The notes beneath the pieces were generated by a model. That model was not told the origin of the DNA, searched no databases, and saw only the letters and a program-made list of their open reading frames with translations. Made by a program: the position numbers and the translations under genes. DNA of 64,000 nt from Bacillus sp. REN16 (GTDB lineage Bacteria; Bacillota; Bacilli; Bacillales; Bacillaceae_L). Position 1 is the stretch's first letter; every line of letters begins with the position of its first letter. This document shows, in pieces, positions 17,334 through 24,804 of this stretch. The stretch covers positions 1-64,000 of the forward strand of contig NZ_JAJFZK010000008.1 of NCBI RefSeq assembly GCF_020731355.1. Reading direction: 5' to 3'.

Positions 17334-18764
17334 TTGCTTTCAGAAAAGGTTCAAACAAATGAACAAACACGGTTTAGTTTTGAAAAATATTATCTTGGAA
17401 TTATTACCCAACCTTCATTAAAGTACGTATTTATCTTACTGGGACTTCCTGTTCATTTGGTGACATGGCTATTTTATCAATTTAAATATAAAAATTCATC
17501 CTATAAGCAGCACCTCCAAAAGGAGAAAGAAGCGATTCAACAATCATCTGTATACGGTACATGGACCCGGCGTTATGAAGATCAATACAAAAGCAAAATG
17601 CACTATTTTAATAAACCAATAGTTGAAAAAGAGATGCGTGACGAGGCTAGTAAGCTTGCAGATGAACAAGCTGAGGAAATGGCTAAAGCTTCTTTGTCAG
17701 AGAAAAACATCAAAGATTCTACGTATCTGCAATTCTTTGGCGAGTGTTTACATAAACCAACCTTTGTTTGGTTTAGTTTTATTCCGGGTATTCTGATGTA
17801 TTTGTTCCTATGGATCTATTCCAAAATGATTCTTCGCTATATCTTTGAACGGCTGGTGATGACGATTTTCGTTATTGTATCAGTAGCAATCTTCGTCTTT
17901 ACAATCTTATATTTTTCACCATCAGACCCGGCTGCGAACATTTTAGGTGAAGCCGCTACGATGGAACAGCGAGCTGAATTTAATCATCAATATGGTTTAG
18001 ATCAGCCGTATTTGGTACAGCTTGCAAATGCTGTAAAAGGAATTATCACCTTTGATTTAGGATTTTCCTATACAGGTAATGAAGATATCGCAGCAAGTAT
18101 TGCGAATAAATTCCCGATTACTTTAATAATTGCTGTATTCTCCTTGGTGATGGCTATCGTCTTGGCGATACCAATCGGAATTATTTCTGCCGCGAAACGG
18201 AATTCCATCTGGGATTATAGTTTTATGTTTATCGCACTAATTGGTTTGTCGATTCCTAACTTCTGGCAAGGTTTAGTTTTTATACTGAACTTCTCCATTA
18301 AATGGAACTTGTTGCCGGCAACCTATTCACCGGGAGATTGGCTATCTGTTATTATGCCGGTGATTGTCCTTGGTACAGGATTGACGGCATCGATTGCTCG
18401 GATGACACGTTCATCGATACTTGAAGTGATTAATGAAGACTACATTGTGACAGCGAAGGCGAAGGGGCTTAGCCCTAGAAAAATTCTAATCCAGCATGCT
18501 CTAAGGAATGCAATGATACCCATCATTACTGTGATGGGTTTACAGTTTGGCGGAATGCTCGGCGGCGCTGCTGTTACTGAGAAGGTCTTCAATATTAGCG
18601 GTCTAGGAAGCTATATCGTTGATAAACAATTTGTTCCGGACATTCCATCGATTTTAGGTGGGGTTGTCTACATTGCCATTACCATTTCTCTTGTAAACCT
18701 TGTGGTTGATATTATCTATGCATTATTGAATCCGAGAATTCGTTCTCAAATGAAAAGTTCTTAA
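17334..18764 (+). CDS. ABC importer permease 1 (DppB-type) with N-terminal extension
   Basis: About 476 residues from TTG 17334, preceded by AGAGGGGGGG at 17319-17328; an in-frame frame opening at 17259 lies at the promoter and is rejected. Residues 166-476 match DppB/OppB permeases, including the EAA-type loop TAKAKGLSPRKILIQHALRN. Residues 1-165 are additional: one membrane segment (about 31-50), a charged helical soluble part (about 55-140, DEASKLADEQAEEMAK), and a second membrane segment (about 144-164). The canonical homologue at 31099 has no such part. It forms the membrane channel with the next gene product, 12 bases downstream. Confidence 0.88.
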   Translation: MLSEKVQTNEQTRFSFEKYYLGIITQPSLKYVFILLGLPVHLVTWLFYQFKYKNSSYKQHLQKEKEAIQQSSVYGTWTRRYEDQYKSKMHYFNKPIVEKEMRDEASKLADEQAEEMAKASLSEKNIKDSTYLQFFGECLHKPTFVWFSFIPGILMYLFLWIYSKMILRYIFERLVMTIFVIVSVAIFVFTILYFSPSDPAANILGEAATMEQRAEFNHQYGLDQPYLVQLANAVKGIITFDLGFSYTGNEDIAASIANKFPITLIIAVFSLVMAIVLAIPIGIISAAKRNSIWDYSFMFIALIGLSIPNFWQGLVFILNFSIKWNLLPATYSPGDWLSVIMPVIVLGTGLTASIARMTRSSILEVINEDYIVTAKAKGLSPRKILIQHALRNAMIPIITVMGLQFGGMLGGAAVTEKVFNISGLGSYIVDKQFVPDIPSILGGVVYIAITISLVNLVVDIIYALLNPRIRSQMKSS

Positions 18765-18776
18765 GAGGTGTTTGAA

Positions 18777-20270
18777 ATGACGACACAACAGGAGTTTGCA
18801 CTAAAACAATCACAAGTATTTAAGAATGCTAGTTTTTCCTTGTTTCTTTCGTTCGCATTATCAATCATCTTTTTCTTTAATGCTTATGATTTCGCGGAAG
18901 GGACCTGGAGTTTAATCTGGGGAATCGTAACGGCTGCCTATTTCTTTACCTCAATCTTACAAGGAGCCATTGTTCTTCTTATAAAAAAAGATTTATTGAC
19001 TTTTGGGGCGATACAGAAACGCACAAGACTCTTGAGCGGTGTTCAGCTGATAAGTTTATTTGCGGGTAATGTATTTACCGCTGCATTTGCCTTCCGAATG
19101 TTGAAAAAGAGGGATTCGATTGAGTACACCCTTGCGTACTATATGTTCTTGACGCAGTTTGTTATTTTTGCTATTTCCTTGTTCAATTTGTTTAAGCCAT
19201 ATGTGTCCAATCTATTCATCCCTTCTATGACCCTATTAATCCTGGCGATGGTCATTGAATTCATTTTAATCATTATCCTTTCGCGTACAGATGTTGAGCA
19301 GGGTGTGAAGCCACTATTGAAATGGCTAGGGGTTATTATCTTTTTGATTGGATTCACCGGTAACTTTTTTGGTTTGATTTTGGGGTATAGCTTAGTGATG
19401 AAGTCAATCAGCAGCAATGCTTCGACGATTGATAAATGGAATAAGTTCTGGATAAGCATGACGAACAATTTTACGGCTATGCTCGGATTTTTATTCGTAT
19501 TTTTGATGTTTGCTCTATCGATTGCTAGCTACGGAACTTTTGTTAGTTCCTTTTCCACAGATAACGACTATAACGCACTGCTTTTAGAGCCAAGCCTTGC
19601 ACATCCATTTGGTACCGATAATTTCGGGAGAGATGTCTTTTCTCGAATCGTTTTCGGTGCACGGATATCCTTGATTGTCGGCTTGCTTACGACATTGATT
19701 CCCCTTGTAATTGGCGGATTTTTAGGAGCAATCTCGGGGTACTATCAAAAATCGGTTGATAACATCATCATGCGTTTACTTGATGTGTTATATGCCGTGC
19801 CAGGTATCTTGCTGGCAATTGCAATCATTGCAGCATTTGGTTCAAGTACATTTAACTTAATCCTCGCGTTAAGTGTAGGATCGATACCAACCTATGCAAG
19901 AACAATGAGGGCGAATGTATTGATGGTTTCAAATTTGGAATATGTGGAGGCTGCCAAAGCATTAGGGGAAAATGAATGGAAAATTATTTTTAAACAGATT
20001 GTTCCGAATGCATTTGCCCCAATGATTGTGAAAGCTTCGTTAACCATCGGTGGTGCGGTTATTGCAACAAGCTCGTTAAGCTTCTTAGGCTTAGGTGTGG
20101 AACCGCATATTCCTGAATGGGGAAATATTTTAAAGATCGGCAGTATGTACTTAGAAACCAATCCGTATTTAGCCATTTTCCCGGGGATAGCCATTATTCT
20201 TTTGGTTCTTTCCTTTAACTTCCTGGGGGATGGTTTACGAGATGCATTGGATCCGAAGTTAGATGTGTAG
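18777..20270 (+). CDS. ABC importer permease 2 (DppC-type) with long membrane extension
   Basis: About 497 residues from ATG 18777 (AAGAGGTG lies 8 bases upstream). Residues from about 230 on match DppC/OppC permeases: HPFGTDNFGRDVFSRIVFGAR and the EAA loop EAAKALGENEWKIIFKQI. Residues 1-225 are extra and contain roughly six or seven hydrophobic segments (about 20-36, 43-70, 90-106, 117-137, 146-168, 183-208), nearly doubling the membrane domain. The canonical DppC homologue at 32066 has only 298 residues. The extension may form an accessory membrane domain; I do not recognise it as a named family. Confidence 0.88.
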   Translation: MTTQQEFALKQSQVFKNASFSLFLSFALSIIFFFNAYDFAEGTWSLIWGIVTAAYFFTSILQGAIVLLIKKDLLTFGAIQKRTRLLSGVQLISLFAGNVFTAAFAFRMLKKRDSIEYTLAYYMFLTQFVIFAISLFNLFKPYVSNLFIPSMTLLILAMVIEFILIIILSRTDVEQGVKPLLKWLGVIIFLIGFTGNFFGLILGYSLVMKSISSNASTIDKWNKFWISMTNNFTAMLGFLFVFLMFALSIASYGTFVSSFSTDNDYNALLLEPSLAHPFGTDNFGRDVFSRIVFGARISLIVGLLTTLIPLVIGGFLGAISGYYQKSVDNIIMRLLDVLYAVPGILLAIAIIAAFGSSTFNLILALSVGSIPTYARTMRANVLMVSNLEYVEAAKALGENEWKIIFKQIVPNAFAPMIVKASLTIGGAVIATSSLSFLGLGVEPHIPEWGNILKIGSMYLETNPYLAIFPGIAIILLVLSFNFLGDGLRDALDPKLDV

Positions 20271-20324
20271 ATTTTTCTTTTTTTAAATATTACATCATAA
20301 TGAATAAACGGAGGTTGAAAGGAA

Positions 20325-22118
20325 ATGAAGAAATTAGGTATTTTACTTGTAGCATTGATGTTTTTTGTTACAGGCTGTGTTCAAACTGAAAAAGATGTTA
20401 AAGATGATGCTACATCAGATCCAAAAGCGAAAGCACCAACGATTGAAATTTTAGGAATGGCTACTGGCGAAGATAGTATGAACATCTTACGCGACCAGCT
20501 GACTAAAAATGGTTTTGAAGTAAAACTAAATATCCAACCAGATTACGGCAGCTTTACAGCTCAAAAAGAAGCGGGTAACTACGATCTATCTGTAAATAGC
20601 TGGACAACTGTAACAGGAAACCCTGATTACGCTGTTCGTTCATTATTTACTACTGACGGTGACAATAGCTTATTTGCTGATGAAAAGGCTGACGAATTGG
20701 TTGAAAAAGCTGCTACACAATTACCTGAAGAATATCAAGAAACATACAAAGAATTAGAACAACACGTAGTTTTAGACAATGCGTATATCGTACCGCTATT
20801 CACTTCATATAAAGCGCAAGCAGTGAACAGCCAGGTAGTGGATGAATCAACTGTCCGCTTACCAAAATCAAGAGCACAAGTTTGGGAAAAATATGACTTC
20901 GTGGACCAATCCAAACGCGATAGCCAGCCATTGATTGTTCATCAGTCCATAAGTTCTTTAACATCTTTAGATCCAATCAAAGGGAATGACGGTTCAATTA
21001 ATACGTTAAATACAAATATGTATGTTCGTTTAGTTAACTTAACTGACGATGACAAGGTTGTTTCTGATGGTTCACTATCTTTAAATCACGCAATTGCTGA
21101 AGGAAGCGAAGACTACTACTTCTTACTGCGCGATGATATTCATTTCGCGTCTGTTACCGACAACCAAGCAGTGGATACAGGTGAACTTGTTGGTGCAGAA
21201 GATGTTGTATTCTCACTAAATCGTGCGAAGGATGCAAAATCTGTTCCAGACCATCGTACTTACAGTCTTCATGAAAACATGGAATCTATCTCAATCGTTA
21301 GTGATTTAAGCGAACTAGATGGTAAAACAGCAGATGGTAAAACCATTCTTGAGGCATTAGAAAATGGTATTGACGGAGAAATTAAAGAATTAGCTACTGA
21401 TAAAACAAAAGTAAATAATGATTCTGGTACGTACCAAGTCGTTAAAATAACAACTGTGAACCCATTCCCGCAAGTATTGAACTATCTGGCTCACCAATCT
21501 GCTGGTATTGTTTCACAAAAACAAGTGGAAAGCATCAATACGTATGATGTAGCAAGCTTTGATATTAATAAAGATATCCCTTATGGTGATCAAAGAACTG
21601 TAACAGAAGGTGCAACATACGACAATCACCTTTTTGCAAGCGGGCCATATATTTTAACGTATAAAAATGATTATGAAGCTCATTTTGTAAAAAATCCTGC
21701 TTACATGACAGGTACTGAAAATGAACCAAAGGTTTCTGAAATTGTAGTGAAATTCATCCAAGATGCGGACAGTGCATTATCTGCTTTACGTAACGGCGAA
21801 ATCCATATCTTGAATGGTGTTCCTGAAACTAAATATGATCTTGTAAATGAAGACGAAAAATTAACGCTTCAACAAAACGAGAGTAACGGGGTTTCATATC
21901 TTGCCTTCAACATGAATGGACGCGAAGTTTCTAAGAGTGCGGAATTACGTAAATCCATTCTATTCTCTGTAAATCAAGATGAATTCATTAGCTTCTACCA
22001 AGGAAACAAAATGAAGGCTGTTTCAACTGTCAGTCCTTTAGTAGACACTGGATTAGAAGTAGTTGCAGACAGTGCAAAAGCGAAAGAATTCCTAAATGAA
22101 TATTTGAGCAATAAATAA
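20325..22118 (+). CDS. Circularly permuted family 5 substrate-binding lipoprotein
   Basis: 597 residues with a lipoprotein signal (lipobox VTGC, Cys at 18). Residues 38-190 match the part of family 5 peptide-binding proteins that normally comes last: PTIEILGMATGEDSMNIL, GNYDLSVNSW, GNPDYAVRSLFTTDGDNS, DNAYIVPLF. Residues 200-597 match the part that normally comes first: SISSLTSLDPIKGND, LVGAEDVVFSLNRAKDAKS, then FASGPYILTYKNDYEAHFVKN, ending at ADSAKAKEFLNEYL, exactly where canonical proteins continue into the segment found here at the N-terminus. It is tethered outside the cell and delivers a peptide-like ligand to the extended permeases. Confidence 0.85.
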   Translation: MKKLGILLVALMFFVTGCVQTEKDVKDDATSDPKAKAPTIEILGMATGEDSMNILRDQLTKNGFEVKLNIQPDYGSFTAQKEAGNYDLSVNSWTTVTGNPDYAVRSLFTTDGDNSLFADEKADELVEKAATQLPEEYQETYKELEQHVVLDNAYIVPLFTSYKAQAVNSQVVDESTVRLPKSRAQVWEKYDFVDQSKRDSQPLIVHQSISSLTSLDPIKGNDGSINTLNTNMYVRLVNLTDDDKVVSDGSLSLNHAIAEGSEDYYFLLRDDIHFASVTDNQAVDTGELVGAEDVVFSLNRAKDAKSVPDHRTYSLHENMESISIVSDLSELDGKTADGKTILEALENGIDGEIKELATDKTKVNNDSGTYQVVKITTVNPFPQVLNYLAHQSAGIVSQKQVESINTYDVASFDINKDIPYGDQRTVTEGATYDNHLFASGPYILTYKNDYEAHFVKNPAYMTGTENEPKVSEIVVKFIQDADSALSALRNGEIHILNGVPETKYDLVNEDEKLTLQQNESNGVSYLAFNMNGREVSKSAELRKSILFSVNQDEFISFYQGNKMKAVSTVSPLVDTGLEVVADSAKAKEFLNEYLSNK

Positions 22119-22131
22119 TGTGAAAATCGAT

Positions 22132-22176
22132 AAGGTGTCTATCTCATAGCTTGGCTAAGAGGCAGGCACCTTTTTT
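22132..22176 (+). terminator. Intrinsic terminator
   Basis: AAGGTGTCTATCTC pairs with GAGGCAGGCACCTT, then TTTTT. It ends the importer operon. Its arms share the AAGGTG...CAGGCACCTT ends of the dispersed palindrome family but not the core. Confidence 0.8.
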
Positions 22177-22242
22177 CTGTATCAAGGTACATTGGCTAAA
22201 TGTTTTTAATGGGAAGCATTTCTTATAAGTCATTAAGGTAAT

Positions 22243-22298
22243 GGTGCCAGACCCCCAGTAAACTAAAGCGCTAATACGTTTGGGTCAGGCACATTTTT
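22243..22298 (+). repeat. Dispersed palindrome copy (left of toxin-antitoxin pair)
   Basis: GGTGCCAGACCCCCAGTAA, core CTAAAGCGCTAAT, then GGGTCAGGCACATTTTT. It is a well-preserved member of the repeat family, with a T-run that fits terminator activity. Confidence 0.75.
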
Positions 22299-22398
22299 AT
22301 TTTACAGTTTATGATTTTTCGCTGTAAATTAACATGTATATTTGCATTGTTATTTTTCAGCATATAACATATACTACTTACATAAGGGGATGATGACT

Positions 22399-22644
22399 TT
22401 GACAAATATTAAACCGGTTTCCGATTTAAGAAATTATACAGAAGTGCTTAATGAAGTTGCAGAGGGGAGTCCAGTTTATTTAACCAGAAATGGACGAGGA
22501 GAATATGCAATAGTAAAACTTGAAGAATTAGATAAATTGAAAGCGGCAGTCAATTTGTTGGCAAAATTGGAAGTTGGGGAGAAATTAGCTAGAGAACAAG
22601 GATGGTTGTCGGCAAATGATGTTGAAGATAGGTTAGGGTTATAA
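22399..22644 (+). CDS. Phd/YefM-family antitoxin
   Basis: About 81 residues, reading MTNIKPVSDLRNYTEVL, the standard Phd/YefM N-terminus that binds DNA, followed by VYLTRNGRGEYAIVKLEEL. The start is probably TTG 22399, because AAGGGG (22384-22389) lies 9 bases upstream; the ATGs at 22390 and 22393 would be too close to it. The C-terminal third is the toxin-neutralising tail. It is followed after 3 bases by the toxin gene, and such antitoxins repress their own operon. Confidence 0.85.
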   Translation: MTNIKPVSDLRNYTEVLNEVAEGSPVYLTRNGRGEYAIVKLEELDKLKAAVNLLAKLEVGEKLAREQGWLSANDVEDRLGL

Positions 22645-22647
22645 ATT

Positions 22648-22977
22648 ATGCTAAAGGTTAAATACTCCCCGGCAGCACTAGAAGATTTACAACAGATCCG
22701 GGATTATATATTGGATAATTGGGGAGAAAGTGTTGCAACTAAGGTATTGAAAAAGATTACATCTGATATTAGAAGACTAGAACAATATCCTTTATCAGGC
22801 GTTGATTTAGGAAAGATTATTGATGTTCCAACAGAATACCGGTACTTATTTTCTGAAAAGAATTATGTTTTTTTTCGTATTGAGTTGGATATCATTCGAA
22901 TTGTACGTGTGCTAAATGAACGGCAGAATTACATGCAACAATTGTTTGGAATTAGTTCCGAATCTAAAGATAATTAA
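22648..22977 (+). CDS. RelE/ParE-family toxin
   Basis: 109 residues with the ParE/RelE pattern: YSPAALEDLQQIRDYI helix, then TEYRYLFSEKNYVFFRIE and IIRIVRVLNERQNYM strands. The proteins act as mRNA interferases (RelE) or gyrase poisons (ParE); the long helix with LEDLQQIRDYI favours the ParE side but does not settle it. It is translationally coupled to the antitoxin (3-base gap). The pair is flanked on both sides by copies of the same palindromic repeat, which end transcription around it. Confidence 0.85.
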   Translation: MLKVKYSPAALEDLQQIRDYILDNWGESVATKVLKKITSDIRRLEQYPLSGVDLGKIIDVPTEYRYLFSEKNYVFFRIELDIIRIVRVLNERQNYMQQLFGISSESKDN

Positions 22978-22983
22978 GGTACA

Positions 22984-23039
22984 GGTGCCAGCCCTTAGTA
23001 ACTAAAGCATTAATGTGCTTGGGGTATGGCATCTTTTTT
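22984..23039 (+). repeat. Dispersed palindrome copy (right of toxin-antitoxin pair)
   Basis: GGTGCCAGCCCTTAGTAACTAAAGCATTAATGTGCTTGGGG is followed by TATGGCATCTTTTTT (written here in parts: left arm GGTGCCAGCCC, core CTAAAGCATTAAT, right arm GGGGTATGGCATC, T-run). It is an imperfect copy and likely terminator of the toxin-antitoxin transcript. Confidence 0.7.
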
Positions 23040-23282
23040 CGTTTTAACACCATCATTAAAATGTTGATGCGTTAAATCCCAATTAACTGAACCATAATGT
23101 CTCCAGCTTTCTTAAATGGTATTAACTTGTTTATTGTTTGCCGTTTTACTATCGTTATTGTAATCATTCTTTATGAGACATTTAAATTGTTTAATAAAAC
23201 AATTTAAACCATAATAAACTATATCTACATGGAAATGGATACAACCCAAAGATCGAATGCGGAATTCGGAGGATGAAAAATA
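23040..23282. other. Leader region upstream of speG
   Basis: AT-rich, with no coding frame of note. It includes AAATTGTTTAATAAAACAATTT, an inverted repeat (AAATTGTTT/AAACAATTT) near 23186-23208 that could be a regulatory dyad for the acetyltransferase gene. Confidence 0.4.
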
Positions 23283-23798
23283 ATGAAGGATGTAAAATTA
23301 AGGCCTTTAGAAAGAGTTGACCTCGGATTTGTCCATAAATTAAATATTAATGCAAATATTATGTCTTATTGGTTTGAGGAGCCCTATGAGTCATTTGTTG
23401 AATTACAGGATTTGTATGATAAACATATCCATGACCAAGGTGAACGAAGATTTATCGTACAAAAAGGCGATGAAATGGTGGGACTTGTTGAATTAGTAGA
23501 GATTGATTATATTCATCGCAGGGTTGAATTTCAAATTATAATTGATCCGAATCATCAAGGACACGGATATGCAAAGTCTGCAACATACCTCGCAATGGAC
23601 TATGCATTTTCTGTATTAAATATGTATAAATTATATTTAATTGTTGATAAAACGAACGAAAAGGCGATTCATATTTATAACACACTTGGTTTTCAGTTCG
23701 AAGGCGAATTAATCGATGAGTTCTTTGTTGGCGGCGAATATCACAATGCAATAAGAATGTGTATGTTCCAGCATCAGTATTTTAACAGGAGCACTTGA
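23283..23798 (+). CDS. speG: Spermidine N-acetyltransferase SpeG-like
   Basis: 171 residues, matching SpeG across its length: [39 protein letters not shown], and the acetyl-CoA loop of the GNAT fold ([13 protein letters not shown]), ending [15 protein letters not shown]. SpeG transfers acetyl from acetyl-CoA to spermidine or spermine, reducing polyamine toxicity. It is cytoplasmic and normally a dodecamer. GGAGG lies 10 bases before the ATG. It stands alone with a terminator behind it. Confidence 0.92.
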   Translation: MKDVKLRPLERVDLGFVHKLNINANIMSYWFEEPYESFVELQDLYDKHIHDQGERRFIVQKGDEMVGLVELVEIDYIHRRVEFQIIIDPNHQGHGYAKSATYLAMDYAFSVLNMYKLYLIVDKTNEKAIHIYNTLGFQFEGELIDEFFVGGEYHNAIRMCMFQHQYFNRST

Positions 23799-23887
23799 AA
23801 TAGTTTATTTCAGTTGACTTTAATAAACGAAAAATTTATAATAACATTTAATTAAAATTGGAAAATTCAATATTTAGTACTGACCGG

Positions 23888-23940
23888 ACAACCGGAAATA
23901 CATTCTTTTTTAGGTGAAGTATTTCAGGTTGTTTTTTTTC
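23888..23940 (+). terminator. Intrinsic terminator after speG
   Basis: ACAACCGGAAATACATTC pairs with GTGAAGTATTTCAGGTTGT and is followed by a run of eight T. Confidence 0.8.
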
Positions 23941-24013
23941 ATTTCTGATAAGCTGAGTTAATTTCTATTATTTCGCCTAATCCACATTTTTAATGAAGGG
24001 CGGATATTTTCAT

Positions 24014-24355
24014 ATGCAGAAATTAAAGAATCATAATGTTTTGGAATCTAAAAGGCAATCCGATGTTTTAAGGAAAAGCTCCTATCTCAATTTGCCTGAT
24101 TTACAGTTTTTTAATTGGTGCAATCAACAACATGGGCTGAATAAGGGAGTTTACAATACGATAGATAACTGGTTTTTTGAGTGCGGGATGGTCAATATTC
24201 ATAATCGACGCATTAATATTCTAGCATTCTTAGATTTTTTGAGTGATGATAGACCAGCACAAAATCAACATAGATATATTCGTTTTGGTCCTGGTGGGCT
24301 TAAAATGAAATTTCAGGAGTTTGCAAAGGAATGTAAAATTTTTGAAGGGAATTAA
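24014..24355 (+). CDS. Hypothetical protein, about 113 residues
   Basis: I do not recognise the family. It is soluble, rich in aromatic residues and Asn (LPDLQFFNWCNQQHGLN, TIDNWFFECGMVN), with a basic C-terminus. The ATG at 24014 has AAGGGCGG about 10 bases upstream; an in-frame ATG at 23993 overlaps that site and is less likely. It is an orphan gene between a terminator and the SAM riboswitch promoter. Confidence 0.5.
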   Translation: MQKLKNHNVLESKRQSDVLRKSSYLNLPDLQFFNWCNQQHGLNKGVYNTIDNWFFECGMVNIHNRRINILAFLDFLSDDRPAQNQHRYIRFGPGGLKMKFQEFAKECKIFEGN

Positions 24356-24396
24356 TAGCGGGATAAAAATATTCGCATAGTGTAAATAAAAAAAAT

Positions 24397-24425
24397 TTGA
24401 CATTAACGCATTAGTCTGATAAATT
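24397..24425 (+). promoter_or_regulatory. Sigma-A promoter of the S-box operon
   Basis: TTGACA at 24397-24402, a 17-base spacer, then TAAATT at 24420-24425, about 60 bases ahead of the riboswitch. A second TATAAT at 24439-24444 lacks a matching -35. Confidence 0.55.
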
Positions 24426-24483
24426 CTAATTACTGAATTATAATAAAAGTAATGAATTGCATAAAAACCATATAGTTTTACTT

Positions 24484-24655
24484 TCTTATCAAGAGAAGTG
24501 GAGGGACTGGCCCTTTGAAGCTTCGGCAACAGGCTTTTTTTTAAAGTACTGTGCTAATTCCAACAAGCATGTTAATTGCTTGGAAGATAAGGAGAGAAAT
24601 GGACTAATTTCGTTCTTAACCTCTTCTTATTTTAAAGAAGAGGTTTTTGTTTGTT
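24484..24655 (+). promoter_or_regulatory. SAM-I (S-box) riboswitch with terminator
   Basis: The aptamer follows the S-box consensus: TCTTATCAAGAG at the 5' side of P1, GTGGAGGGACTGGCCC, GAAGCTTCGGCAACAGGC, GTGCTAATTCCAACAAGCA, and GGAAGATAAGGAGAG closing P1 (24583-24595). The expression platform is the terminator AACCTCTTCTT / AAGAAGAGGTT (24618-24645) with TTTGTTTGTTTTT. When SAM is bound, the terminator forms and the downstream sulfur/methionine genes are silenced. It lies 150 bases before the sulfhydrylase gene. Confidence 0.95.
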
Positions 24656-24686
24656 TTTATTTAAATATTAAAGCCGATTAGACGAC

Positions 24687-24733
24687 TAAAGGCAGCTATT
24701 CACCAAATGATTGGGGAATGCTGTCTTTTTTTG
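24687..24733 (+). terminator. Second leader hairpin with T-run
   Basis: AAAGGCAGCTATTC pairs with GAATGCTGTCTTT, followed by TTTTTG. It lies between the riboswitch terminator and the gene, and may be a second attenuator or a backup. Confidence 0.6.
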
Positions 24734-24804
24734 TTGAAAAGGGGGGAGATCAAAAGGTTGAAGGCTTGGTTTTCTAATAAAAGTAGGTAAAGGAGTATAA
24801 GAAA

